A stretch of DNA of 64,000 nt from Arthrobacter pityocampae (GCF_002927275.1 NZ_PRKW01000002.1:496001-560000); one strand, 5' to 3'. Numbered from the stretch's first letter, positions 18,491-27,016 are shown. The notes: generated from the sequence alone by a model not told the origin. Program-made: numbers and translations.

Positions 18491-20617
18491 GTGCACCAGC
18501 AACGGAAGGACCCCCTCGAGGGAGCAACTGTCGACGGGCGCTACGTCGTCCACTCGCGGTTGGCCCGCGGGGGCATGTCCACCGTCTACCTCGCGACCGA
18601 CCGCCGGCTGGACCGGCGCGTGGCGCTGAAGGTCCTGTACCCGCACCTCGCCGAGGAGCCGGGCTTCATCGATCGCTTCGAGCAGGAGGCGAAATCCGCG
18701 GCCCGGCTCTCCCACCCGCACGTCGTCGGCGTCCTCGACCAGGGCGTGGACGACCTCGACGGGCAGGACGTCGCCTACCTCGTCATGGAGTTCGTCCAGG
18801 GCCGGACCCTGCGCGACCTCCTGCGCGACCGCGGCAGGCTCACGCCCCGCCATGCGCTCGACCTGCTGGACGCCGTGGTCGAGGGGCTTGCCGCTGCCCA
18901 TGACGCCGGACTGATCCACCGCGATGTGAAGCCCGAGAACGTCCTCCTGTCCGACACGGGGCAGGTGAAGATCGCCGACTTCGGGCTCGCCCGCGCGGTG
19001 TCCGCGAGCACGGGCACCGCCACCCTGGTGGGCACCGTCGCGTACCTCTCCCCCGAGCTCGTCCTCGGCCGGCCGGCCGAGGCGCAGAGTGACATCTACT
19101 CGACGGGCGTTCTGCTCTTCGAGCTCCTCACCGGGCGGCAGCCCTTCACGGGCGAGACTCCCATCCAGGTGGCCATCCAGCACGCGCAGGCGGACGTGCC
19201 CGCGCCCTCCGAGTTCCTGCCCGGCCTCGCCGCGGACATCGACGAGCTCGTGCAGTGGTGCACCTCCCGGGACCCCGAGGACCGCCCGGTGGACGGGTCC
19301 GCGCTCCTCGGCGAGCTCCGGCACATCCGTGCGACGCTCACCGACGACGAACTCGACTTCGCCCCCGAGGACGCACCCGTCGTCGTCCCGGGGCAGGACC
19401 ACCTCACCGCTGCCGTCGTCCCCCGGCTGACGGGCGACGACGCCCCGACCGTGACGGTGTCCCGACCAGCAGGTCCCGGTGACGCCGCGGGGAGCCGGAC
19501 GGAGGTCCTGCCGGGTGCGGCGCACGAGGACCACCACACCACCGTCATCAGCACGGACCGCAACGCGACCCGCGTGATCGGGGCGATGCCCGCCGTCCCG
19601 CCGGCGTCTGCTCCGCCGCTGCCCGCCGGGGACAGGGAACGGTCCGGCAGCACGGCCCGTCCCCTCTCGAAGCGGCAGCAGGCACGCCAGGCACAGCGCC
19701 CGCAGAAGACACTGCGCGGGCGGGCCGGGCGACGGTCCCTGCGCCTGCTCGCGGCGCTGCTGATCCTCCTCGCGGGCCTGGTCGCCGCGCTGGGCTGGGT
19801 GTTCGGGGCAGGGCCGGCAGGCGTGGTCACCCTGCCCGACGTCGCGAACGTGCCGCTCGGTGAGGCGCGCGCCGTCCTCGAGGACCAGGGACTCGTCTCC
19901 GTGTCCACCGAGGAGGCCTTCGACGAGGAGGTCCTCGCCGGCATGGTGATCGGGACCGACCCGGGAGCGAACACCGAGATCCGGCGCTTCGAACGCGTGG
20001 ACCTCCTCGTCTCCCGCGGGCCGGAGCTCTTCGCCGTCCCGGATCTCGGCGGCCTGGCGCAGGCCGAGGCCGCCGCGGAGCTGGAGGCTGCCGGACTCGC
20101 CGTCGGCGCGCAGGACGAGGAGTACAGCGAGAGCGTGCCGGCCGGGGCGGTCCTCCGACAGGACCCGGAGCCGGGCGCCGAGCGCCGTCGCGGATCCGCG
20201 GTGGATCTCGTGGTGTCCCTCGGGCCTGCGCCGATCGCCGTCCCCGGCGTCGTCGGGCTCCCCGAGCAGGACGCCGCGGCTGCGCTCGAGGGCGCGGGTC
20301 TGGTGCCGGTGGTGGGCGGGACCCGCGAGTACAGCCGGACGGTACCGGCCGGGGCCGTCGTCGCGCAGAGCCCGTCCGGCACCTCGGTCCCGCGGGGCAC
20401 AGAGATCGTCCTGACGCTCTCCCGCGGCCCCCGCCTGGTGCAGGTGCCCAGCGTCTTCTCCCTCTCGGAGGAGCGTGCCGTGGGCGTCCTCGAAGCGGCG
20501 GGCTTCGAGGTGCAGGTCGACTACACCTTCGGCAGCGCGGTCCTCGGACTCGTCGCGGGGCAGAGCCCGTCGGGCGAGCAGCCCGAGGGCACCCTCATCC
20601 GCATCACGGTCACCTAG
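18491..20617 (+). CDS. pknL: PknL-like Ser/Thr protein kinase with four PASTA domains
   Basis: Receptor-type Hanks kinase of 708 residues. The kinase domain (about 20-285) has the glycine loop LARGGMSTVYLA, lysine 47 in VALKVL, the catalytic loop LIHRDVKPENVLL with Asp145, and DFGLAR. A Pro/Ala/Arg-rich juxtamembrane stretch leads to one membrane helix (about 417-438), then four extracytoplasmic PASTA repeats, each starting with a (V/I)xVPxxxGL-like motif. PASTA domains sense muropeptides or lipid II. Neighbouring genes (Rv2175c-like, aroG) match the mycobacterial pknL locus; the mycobacterial protein lacks PASTA repeats whereas corynebacterial PknL has them. The start is GTG 18491, with the -10 box 6 nt upstream and no separate Shine-Dalgarno. 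Confidence 0.92.
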   Translation: MHQQRKDPLEGATVDGRYVVHSRLARGGMSTVYLATDRRLDRRVALKVLYPHLAEEPGFIDRFEQEAKSAARLSHPHVVGVLDQGVDDLDGQDVAYLVMEFVQGRTLRDLLRDRGRLTPRHALDLLDAVVEGLAAAHDAGLIHRDVKPENVLLSDTGQVKIADFGLARAVSASTGTATLVGTVAYLSPELVLGRPAEAQSDIYSTGVLLFELLTGRQPFTGETPIQVAIQHAQADVPAPSEFLPGLAADIDELVQWCTSRDPEDRPVDGSALLGELRHIRATLTDDELDFAPEDAPVVVPGQDHLTAAVVPRLTGDDAPTVTVSRPAGPGDAAGSRTEVLPGAAHEDHHTTVISTDRNATRVIGAMPAVPPASAPPLPAGDRERSGSTARPLSKRQQARQAQRPQKTLRGRAGRRSLRLLAALLILLAGLVAALGWVFGAGPAGVVTLPDVANVPLGEARAVLEDQGLVSVSTEEAFDEEVLAGMVIGTDPGANTEIRRFERVDLLVSRGPELFAVPDLGGLAQAEAAAELEAAGLAVGAQDEEYSESVPAGAVLRQDPEPGAERRRGSAVDLVVSLGPAPIAVPGVVGLPEQDAAAALEGAGLVPVVGGTREYSRTVPAGAVVAQSPSGTSVPRGTEIVLTLSRGPRLVQVPSVFSLSEERAVGVLEAAGFEVQVDYTFGSAVLGLVAGQSPSGEQPEGTLIRITVT

Positions 20618-20638
20618 GGCAGGGGCTGCCGGACACGG

Positions 20639-20668
20639 CGAAGGCGGCCGCCGGGGCGGCCGCCTTCG
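20639..20668. terminator. Bidirectional terminator between the kinase gene and aroG
   Basis: CGAAGGCGGCCGCC (20639-20652) is the reverse complement of 20655-20668. It sits between the convergent stops of the kinase gene (20617) and aroG (20692). Confidence 0.75.
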
Positions 20669-20691
20669 GGGATCGTGCCCGGACGCGGGGA

Positions 20692-22074
20692 TCAGCTCTT
20701 GGAGAGCGCTCCCGCGACGAGGAACGCCATCTCGAGGGACTGCATGTGGTTCAGGCGGGGGTCGCACACGGACTCGTACCGCTCCAGGAACGCCTCCTGG
20801 TCGATCGGGTCCGCCCCACCCAGGCACTCGGCGACGTCGTCGCCGGTCATCTCGACGTGCAGCCCGCCCGGGAACGTGCCCAGGGAGTTGTGCACCTCGA
20901 AGAACCCGCGCACCTCGTCGATGACGTCGTCGAAGTTGCGCGTCTTGTAGCCGTTGCGTGAGGTGACCGTGTTGCCGTGCATCGGGTCCGTCACCCAGAG
21001 GACCTGCGCACCCGAGTCCGTGACGCGCTCGACGAGCTTCGGCAGCTTCTCGCGGATGTTCTTCGCGCCCATCCGCGTGATGAAGGTGAGCCGGCCCGGT
21101 TCGCGGTTCGGGTCGAGCTTGTCGATGAGCGCCAGGGCGTCGTCCCCGGATGTCGAAGGCCCGAGCTTGACGCCGATGGGGTTGCGCACCCTGGACAGGA
21201 AGTCCACGTGCGCGCCGTCGATCTCGCGGGTGCGCTCCCCGATCCACAGGAAGTGCGCGGAGGTGTCGTACGGCAGGGACGTGCGGGAATCGATGCGCGT
21301 CAGCGCGCGCTCGTAGTCCAGGAGCAGCGCCTCGTGGCTGGCGAAGAACTCGACGCGCTTGAGGGCTTCGAAGTCCGTTCCGCAGGCATCCATGAACCGG
21401 ACGGCGCGGTCGATCTCGCGGGCGAGCGACTCGTAGCGGGAGTGTGCCGGGTTGGCCATGAAGCCCTTGTTCCAGTGGTGGACCAGGCGGAGGTCCGCGA
21501 ACCCGCCCTGCGTGAACGCACGGATCAGGTTCAGCGTCGACGCCGACGTGTGGTAGGCCTTCACCATCCGGGAGGCGTCGTGCCCGCGGCTCTCCGGGGT
21601 GAACTCGTAGCCGTTGACCATGTCCCCGCGGTAGGCCGGCAGGGTGACGCCGTCGCGCGTCTCGTCGTTGGAGGAGCGCGGCTTGGCGAACTGGCCGGCC
21701 ATGCGGCCCATCTTGATGACCGGCAGGGAGGCACCGTAGGTCAGGACCACGGCCATCTGCAGGATGGTGCGCACCCGCGCGCTGATCTTGTCGGCCGTCG
21801 CGCCGTCGAACGTCTCCGCGCAGTCGCCGCCCTGGAGGAGGAAGGCCTTGCCCTGGGCGGCCGCGGCGAGCCGCTCGCGCAGCACGTCCACCTCACCGGC
21901 GAAGACCAGCGGCGGCAGGCTGGAGAGTTCCTTGACCGACGCCGCATAGACTCCAGGATCCTGCCACGAGGGCTGCTGCGCTGCGGTCATCGAACGCCAG
22001 GCGTCGAGGCCGGCAGTGGTGGACGACGCGGATTCCGCGGTACGCGGGAGGACGGGAGCTAGGAAGTCAGTCAC
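20692..22074 (-). CDS. aroG: Class II 3-deoxy-D-arabino-heptulosonate 7-phosphate synthase
   Basis: First enzyme of the shikimate pathway, condensing phosphoenolpyruvate with erythrose 4-phosphate. The 460-residue protein is of the plant-like class II (M. tuberculosis AroG) family: QQPSWQDP at residues 33-40, LLQGGDCAETFDG with the metal-binding cysteine, KMGRMAGQFAKPRS, HFLWIGERTR, VRNPIGVKLGPS, FITRMGAKNIREKLP, WVTDPMHGNT and PGGLHVEMTGDDV. The GTG start at 22074 is preceded by a TAGAAT box six bases upstream, so its mRNA is probably leaderless. The extra N-terminal elements that mediate aromatic amino acid feedback in M. tuberculosis appear to be present in part, so regulation is uncertain. 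Confidence 0.96.
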   Translation of the reverse strand: MTDFLAPVLPRTAESASSTTAGLDAWRSMTAAQQPSWQDPGVYAASVKELSSLPPLVFAGEVDVLRERLAAAAQGKAFLLQGGDCAETFDGATADKISARVRTILQMAVVLTYGASLPVIKMGRMAGQFAKPRSSNDETRDGVTLPAYRGDMVNGYEFTPESRGHDASRMVKAYHTSASTLNLIRAFTQGGFADLRLVHHWNKGFMANPAHSRYESLAREIDRAVRFMDACGTDFEALKRVEFFASHEALLLDYERALTRIDSRTSLPYDTSAHFLWIGERTREIDGAHVDFLSRVRNPIGVKLGPSTSGDDALALIDKLDPNREPGRLTFITRMGAKNIREKLPKLVERVTDSGAQVLWVTDPMHGNTVTSRNGYKTRNFDDVIDEVRGFFEVHNSLGTFPGGLHVEMTGDDVAECLGGADPIDQEAFLERYESVCDPRLNHMQSLEMAFLVAGALSKS

Positions 22075-22080
22075 ACCCGA

Positions 22081-22086
22081 ATTCTA
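22081..22086 (-). promoter_or_regulatory. -10 element for leaderless aroG mRNA
   Basis: TAGAAT on the minus strand is separated from the GTG start at 22074 by exactly 6 nt (22075-22080), and the intervening bases contain no Shine-Dalgarno. Confidence 0.6.
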
Positions 22087-22226
22087 CTGGCTGGGCGGTC
22101 ACGGCCCGATTCGGGGCGTCATGGCCGCCCCGCGCACTGTCATACTGCGCTACCGCCCCCGGGGGAGCGCCTCGCGCGGACGAGCCGCACCGACCGGGCC
22201 GGCGGTCGCCCTGCGTCCCGGAGGCG

Positions 22227-23096
22227 TCAGGCGTTGCCGGTCGTCCCGTTACCCGGGGTGTCGGCGGCCTCGTCGGCCGTGCGCGATCCGTCCGAGGGGG
22301 CGCGGCCGATCTCGGTGACGGCCCCCGGCGCGGGGGTCGCGGCGTCGTTCGAGATCCGGACGGCGGCCCTCCGCGTGTCGGCGCCCGGCCGGGGCGCCTT
22401 GCGCCCGGCGGCCTTCTCCGCGGCGAGCCGCTCCTTGACCGTGCTGGCGTAGGCGTCGACGTACTCCTGTCCGGACAGGCGCATCAGCTCGTACATGATC
22501 TCGTCGGTGACGGACCGCTGGACGAAGCGGTCGTCCTCGAGCCCCTCGTACCGGGTGAAGTCCAGGGGCTCGCCGATGATGATGCCGACGCGGCGGATGT
22601 TGGGGATGCGGCGGCCGATGGGCTGCACCTTGTCCGTCCCGATCATGGCCACCGGGATGACCGGGACGCCGGTCGCGAGGACCAGTTTCGCCACGCCCGT
22701 CTTGCCCCGGTAGAGGCGCCCGTCGGGGCTGCGTGTCCCCTCCGGATAGATGCCGAGGACACCGCCGTCGTTCAGGATGTCCATCCCGGCGCTCAGGGAG
22801 GAGGACGACGCCGCCCCGCCCGAGCGGTCCATCGGCAACTGGTTGGACAGGCGGAAGAAGAGCGCCGTCAGCCGCCCCTTGACGCCCTTGCCCGTGAAGT
22901 ACTCGGATTTCGCGAGGAACACCACGGTCCGGGGAACCACGATCGGGAGGAAGATCGAGTCGGAGAAGGACAGGTGGTTGCTGACGATCACGGCCGGGCC
23001 GGAGGCCGGGACGTTGTCGAGCCCCTTGACCCAGGGCCGGAAGAGGAGGTTGAGGATCGGACCGACGACGATCCTCTTCATCACCCAATAGAACAC
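22227..23096 (-). CDS. plsC: 1-acyl-sn-glycerol-3-phosphate acyltransferase (PlsC family)
   Basis: Membrane-associated acyltransferase that likely turns lysophosphatidic acid into phosphatidic acid, or acylates a related acceptor. The 289-residue product shows the four family blocks: NHLSFSDSIF (catalytic His and Asp), LAKSEYFTGKGVKG, the phosphate-binding PEGTRSPDGRLYRGKTG, and VPVIPVAMIGTDKV. The C-terminal 75 residues are charged, Ala-rich and probably disordered. The GTG at 23096 has GGAGG seven bases upstream; an earlier ATG-like start at 23129 lacks a ribosome site. A minus-strand TAGGCT (23160-23165) is a possible -10. In M. tuberculosis a homologue (Rv2182c) lies in the equivalent region, so the chain is conserved, but the exact acceptor is not known. 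Confidence 0.9.
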   Translation of the reverse strand: MFYWVMKRIVVGPILNLLFRPWVKGLDNVPASGPAVIVSNHLSFSDSIFLPIVVPRTVVFLAKSEYFTGKGVKGRLTALFFRLSNQLPMDRSGGAASSSSLSAGMDILNDGGVLGIYPEGTRSPDGRLYRGKTGVAKLVLATGVPVIPVAMIGTDKVQPIGRRIPNIRRVGIIIGEPLDFTRYEGLEDDRFVQRSVTDEIMYELMRLSGQEYVDAYASTVKERLAAEKAAGRKAPRPGADTRRAAVRISNDAATPAPGAVTEIGRAPSDGSRTADEAADTPGNGTTGNA

Positions 23097-23355
23097 GCTG
23101 CCAGCCTCCCTGCATGGACGGTGCGGCACTCGGCAATGCCGCCCGCTTTTTCAACTGGAAGCCTACTCTAAGGGTGCCCGCGTGGCGGACGGCGTCACCA
23201 CGGCTTCCAGCACCGGCGGAAAGGCGACGCGCGGGGCGGTTGACGTAGCGCCGTGCGGTGTCCACGATTGAACGAGCACGCCCACTAATGTCCGAAAATG
23301 CCGGGCGGAGATCCTCCGAATCCTGGCCGCAGCACGCGACGGCAGGTAGCAACGT

Positions 23356-23913
23356 ATGGGCCCCCGAGGTCAGGAACCGAACGAATCCACGGACGACGCC
23401 GTCTGGCTCGACCTCGTCGCGCGGCTCGAAGGGACGTCCGCGGACGCCGGGTCCCCCGTCACGCCGCGGTCGGACGATCCCGGATCGGCGGACGCGCCGC
23501 CGTCCCGCGGCTCCGGCGCCCATGATGCCGTCCGTGCGGACGATCCCCCGGGTGACACGCCCGGCGACGTCACCGGCACCACGAGCCGCGAGCGGGCCGA
23601 GGCGATCTTCCGCAACCAGCCCTTCCGGTCCACCGGGCCGCGGGACTACGTGGCGCCGGAGGACCCGGACGAGGACGAGGGGTTCACGCCCGAGGACCCG
23701 CCGCCGCTCGGCTCCGGCGATCCGCTCACGGTCCTCGCGTGGATCGGTGCGGCCGGCGGGCCGGTCATGCTGTTCCTCGTCGCCATGTTCTGGCGGACGG
23801 CCCCCCTGGCCGCGACGCTCGGCCTGATCGCGGTGTTCCTCGCAGGTGCCGGCTACCTGCTCACCAAGCTGCCCAAGCACCGGGACCTGGGGGACGACGG
23901 CGCCGAGGTCTGA
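23356..23913 (+). CDS. Small acidic membrane protein of unknown function
   Basis: I do not recognise this 185-residue protein. The first 125 residues are acidic and rich in Asp, Pro, Ser and Gly with no predicted fold, apart from a short helix-like segment SRERAEAIFRNQPFR. The C-terminal part has two closely spaced membrane segments (LTVLAWIGAAGGPVMLFLVAM and LAATLGLIAVFLAGAGYLL) and a short basic end, LTKLPKHRDLGDDG. Both termini would thus lie on the same side, with the long acidic tail probably cytoplasmic. It is divergent from plsC and convergent with the glucokinase gene, 21 nt apart at the stops. Codon use (high GC3) matches its neighbours, so I think it is a real gene. Confidence 0.75.
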   Translation: MGPRGQEPNESTDDAVWLDLVARLEGTSADAGSPVTPRSDDPGSADAPPSRGSGAHDAVRADDPPGDTPGDVTGTTSRERAEAIFRNQPFRSTGPRDYVAPEDPDEDEGFTPEDPPPLGSGDPLTVLAWIGAAGGPVMLFLVAMFWRTAPLAATLGLIAVFLAGAGYLLTKLPKHRDLGDDGAEV

Positions 23914-23934
23914 CGCGGGCGGGCTCCGGCGACC

Positions 23935-25023
23935 TCAGGTTCCGCTGCGGGAGAGCAGCCGGGACAGGTCCGCGGCTCCGATGAGCCCCGCCGCCGGGCC
24001 GAGGGCTGCCCGCTCGATCCGCGCCACGGGCCGGAAGCCCCGACCGGTCAGGTTCCGCCCGAACGCGCGCCGGGTGGGCTCGAGCAGGAGATCCCCCGCC
24101 GCACTCAACCCGCCCCCGATCACGAAGGTGCCGGGGTCAACGGCCGCCGCCAGGTTGGCCAGCCCGAGCCCCAGCCACTGCCCGACGTCGTCGACGAGTT
24201 CCCGGGACGTCGGGTCGCCGTCCATGGCGAGCCGGGTGACGAGCGACCCGGTGATGACGCCGTCGTCGGCTGCCGCGGCGTCGATGATGGCCTGCGCCAC
24301 GGGCGACTGCGCGGCGGCCAGCTCCCGCGCCTCGCGTCCGAGGGCGTTGCCCGAGGCGTACTGTTCCCAGCACCCCCGGTTGCCGCATTCGCAGCGCTGC
24401 CCCTGCGGGACGATGATCTGGTGGCCGAACTCGCCCGCGACGCCGTACCGGCCACGCTCCACGCGCCCGCCCATGATCATGGCCCCGCCGATCCCGGTGC
24501 CGAGGGTCACGCAGACCAGGCGGGACTCCCCCCGCCCCGCGCCGAACCGCCACTCCGCCCAGGCGGCGGCGTCGGCGTCGTTCACCACCGTCACGCGCCG
24601 GCGGAGGAGCTTCTCCAGGTTGCGCCGCACGGGCTCGTTACGCCACGCCAGGTGCGGGCTGAACAGCACGGTGCTGTTCGACAGGTCCATCCAGCCCGCC
24701 GCCCCGATGCCGATCGAGCGGACCCGGTACTCCCTCGAGAGCTCCCGGACGAGCTCCGTGACGACCGCCTCCACGGCGCGGGGGTCCTGGCCGGGCGTCG
24801 GGCTGCGCGCCTCGGCGAGGATCCGGCCGTGGACGTCCACCACGCCGGCGGCGATCTTCGTGCCGCCGATGTCCACGCCGACCGACAGGCCGCGTCGCGC
24901 CGGGTTGGGGAGGGCGGCGCGGGCCGGGCGGGCGGCCATCGGTCCGTTGCCCCTCCACGCCAGGCCGGTCCCGGGGCGCAGCCGCCGGGCACGGGGGCCC
25001 CCGGGCTCGGGCGTGATCGGCAT
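23935..25023 (-). CDS. glk: ROK-family glucokinase
   Basis: Cytoplasmic sugar kinase that most likely phosphorylates glucose with ATP. The 362-residue protein has a basic lead of about 45 residues, then the ATP-binding motif VGVDIGGTKIAAGVVD, the catalytic NDADAAAWAEW, LGTGIGGAMIMGG, the substrate histidine in GEFGHQIIV, and the ROK zinc motif CECGNRGCWEQYASG. It lacks a helix-turn-helix, so it is an enzyme and not a NagC-type repressor. The ATG at 25023 has AGGAGG five bases upstream. It is divergent from fadD with 130 nt between the starts. Specificity for glucose, or for polyphosphate as donor, cannot be settled from sequence alone. Confidence 0.88.
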   Translation of the reverse strand: MPITPEPGGPRARRLRPGTGLAWRGNGPMAARPARAALPNPARRGLSVGVDIGGTKIAAGVVDVHGRILAEARSPTPGQDPRAVEAVVTELVRELSREYRVRSIGIGAAGWMDLSNSTVLFSPHLAWRNEPVRRNLEKLLRRRVTVVNDADAAAWAEWRFGAGRGESRLVCVTLGTGIGGAMIMGGRVERGRYGVAGEFGHQIIVPQGQRCECGNRGCWEQYASGNALGREARELAAAQSPVAQAIIDAAAADDGVITGSLVTRLAMDGDPTSRELVDDVGQWLGLGLANLAAAVDPGTFVIGGGLSAAGDLLLEPTRRAFGRNLTGRGFRPVARIERAALGPAAGLIGAADLSRLLSRSGT

Positions 25024-25059
25024 GCTGTCCTCCTGGTTCCGGCAGGACGCGCGCGCACC

Positions 25060-25105
25060 CGTTACCGATTCGTACATTACTGGAACGTGTTTCGGACTGG
25101 TAACG
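25060..25105. promoter_or_regulatory. Inverted repeat in the glk-fadD control region
   Basis: CGTTACC (25060-25066) and GGTAACG (25099-25105) form a 7-bp inverted repeat with 32 bp between. A TAGGGT/TATAGG -10-like stretch for fadD begins two bases beyond the second arm (25107-25114). The arms could be operator half-sites for a shared regulator; this is a guess. Confidence 0.35.
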
Positions 25106-25153
25106 CTATAGGGTTGTACCACCTCATCGTGGGGTGATATCAAAGGAGCTATC

Positions 25154-26962
25154 GTGCGCGACATCAGTGTCCCCGTCCTCGTCGACGTCCCCCGCCGGAC
25201 GAACACCACGGACCTCGTGATCCGCCAGGCGACCAAGCCGTCGAATCCAGCCCTGTTCGCCGTCAAGGGCCCCTCCGGCGAGTGGGAGGACATCTCGGCC
25301 ACCGAGTTCCGCCGCCAGGTCGAGGACGTCGCGAAGGGCCTGATCGCCTCCGGTGTCCAGCCCGGGGACCGCGTGGCCATCATGGCCCGCACACGGTACG
25401 AGTGGTCCCTGGCCGACTTCGCGATCTGGTTCGCCGGCGCGGTGTCCGTCCCCGTCTACGAGACCTCCTCCCCCGCGCAGGTCGCCTGGATCCTCAGCGA
25501 CTCCGGCGCCGTCGGAGCCTTCGTCGAATCGGCACACCACGAGGGCGTGGTCCGCGAGGCCGTCGCGCTGGAGGGCATCGGCTCGCTGCAGCACGTCTGG
25601 CAATTCGACGGCGACGGGCTGGACACGCTGCGGACGGCCGGGGTGGGGACGGACGAGCAGATGCTGTCGGACCGCCGGGCGCACGCCGGGCTCGACGACG
25701 TCGCCACGATCATCTACACCTCGGGCACCACCGGGAAGCCGAAGGGCTGCGAACTGACGCACGGCAACTTCGTCGAACTGTCCGAGAACGCCGCCGCGGC
25801 CCTTCCGGAAGTGGCGCGCGAGGGCGGCCAGACCATCATGTTCCTCCCCCTCGCCCACGTCTTCGCCCGCTTCATCTCCGTCCTCTGCGTCGCCGCCGGC
25901 GCCACCGTGGCGCACACCCCGGACGTCAAGAACCTGCTCCCCGACCTGCAGAGCTACAAGCCCACGTTCATCCTCGCCGTGCCGCGCGTCTTCGAGAAGG
26001 TCTACAACAACTCCATGCTCAAGGCGGAGGACGGCGGCAAGGGCAAGATCTTCCATGCCGGCGCCGATGTCGCCATCGCCTGGTCGAAGGCCGAGCAGGC
26101 CGGGAAGATCCCCCTGACCCTGAAGGTCAAGCACGCGGTCTTCGACCGCCTCCTCTACGGCAAGATCCGCACGGCCATGGGCGGCCGCGTGGAGCACGCG
26201 GTGTCCGGCGGAGCGCCCCTCGGGGACCGGCTCGGACACTTCTTCCACGGCATCGGCCTCATGGTGCTCGAGGGCTACGGGCTGACGGAGACCACCGCGC
26301 CCATCACCGTGAACACGCCGAAGCGCATCAAGATCGGCACCGTGGGAGCCCCCCTGCCGGGCAACGCAGTGAAGATCGCGGACGACGGCGAGATCCTCGC
26401 CAAGGGCGTGTGTGTCATGAAGGGCTACTACAACCGCCCGGACCTGACCGCCGAGGCGTTCATCGACGGCTGGTTCCGCACCGGGGACATCGGCGAGCTC
26501 GACGAGGACGGCTTCCTGAGCATCACGGGACGGAAGAAGGAGATCATCGTGACGGCCAGCGGCAAGAACGTGATCCCGGCGGTCCTCGAGGACGCGATCC
26601 GCGCCAACGCCCTGGTCTCCCAGTGCGTCGTCGTCGGCGACGGCCGGCCCTTCATCTCCGCCCTCGTGACGATCGACGAGGAAGCCCTCCCGGGCTGGCT
26701 CGACCGGCACGGTCTGCCCGCCGGGACCACGACGGCGGACGCCGCGGAGCACCCGCAGGTCCTGGCCGAGATCCAGGGGCTCGTGGACCAGGCGAACTCG
26801 ACCGTCTCGCGGGCGGAGGCCATCAAGGAGTTCCGGATCGTGGCGACCGACTTCACCGAGACCACGGGCCACCTCACGCCGTCCCTGAAGATCAAGCGGG
26901 CCCAGGTCCTCAAGGACTACTCGGACGTCGTGGAGTCCATCTACAGCCGGGCGTCCGTCTGA
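25154..26962 (+). CDS. fadD: Long-chain fatty acyl-CoA synthetase (FadD15-like)
   Basis: AMP-forming ligase that activates fatty acids with ATP and CoA. The 602-residue protein shows the P-loop-like IIYTSGTTGKPKGCELTHGN, FLPLAHVFAR, the linker motif GYGLTETTAP, the FFHG/VSGGAPL stretch and the C-terminal hinge GWFRTGDIGELDEDGFLSI with GRKKEIIVTASGKNVIP. The pattern (a gap-containing middle domain of about 600 residues total) fits bacterial FadD15, Rv2187 in M. tuberculosis, which also lies downstream of the aroG region. The start is GTG 25154 with AAAGGAG six bases upstream. The last codons are part of a 20-bp tandem repeat that runs past the stop. Confidence 0.93.
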   Translation: MRDISVPVLVDVPRRTNTTDLVIRQATKPSNPALFAVKGPSGEWEDISATEFRRQVEDVAKGLIASGVQPGDRVAIMARTRYEWSLADFAIWFAGAVSVPVYETSSPAQVAWILSDSGAVGAFVESAHHEGVVREAVALEGIGSLQHVWQFDGDGLDTLRTAGVGTDEQMLSDRRAHAGLDDVATIIYTSGTTGKPKGCELTHGNFVELSENAAAALPEVAREGGQTIMFLPLAHVFARFISVLCVAAGATVAHTPDVKNLLPDLQSYKPTFILAVPRVFEKVYNNSMLKAEDGGKGKIFHAGADVAIAWSKAEQAGKIPLTLKVKHAVFDRLLYGKIRTAMGGRVEHAVSGGAPLGDRLGHFFHGIGLMVLEGYGLTETTAPITVNTPKRIKIGTVGAPLPGNAVKIADDGEILAKGVCVMKGYYNRPDLTAEAFIDGWFRTGDIGELDEDGFLSITGRKKEIIVTASGKNVIPAVLEDAIRANALVSQCVVVGDGRPFISALVTIDEEALPGWLDRHGLPAGTTTADAAEHPQVLAEIQGLVDQANSTVSRAEAIKEFRIVATDFTETTGHLTPSLKIKRAQVLKDYSDVVESIYSRASV

Positions 26963-27016
26963 CCGGGCGGGCGTCCGTCTGACCGGGCGGGCGTCCGTCT
27001 GACCGGGCGGGCGTCC
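26951..27016 (+). repeat. 20-bp tandem repeat copying the end of fadD
   Basis: Three perfect copies of a 20-bp unit (26951-26970, 26971-26990, 26991-27010) plus 6 bp of a fourth. The first copy contains the last codons and TGA stop of fadD, so the stop context is repeated twice more downstream; the final part copy merges into the terminator stem. Confidence 0.95.

Noticed and set aside
16541-21247. A 1568-codon open frame on the minus strand across idsA/LysM/kinase genes
   Set aside because: It is antisense to clear genes with named motifs. In DNA of this GC content, stop-free antisense frames are common, and the translation has no recognisable domain.
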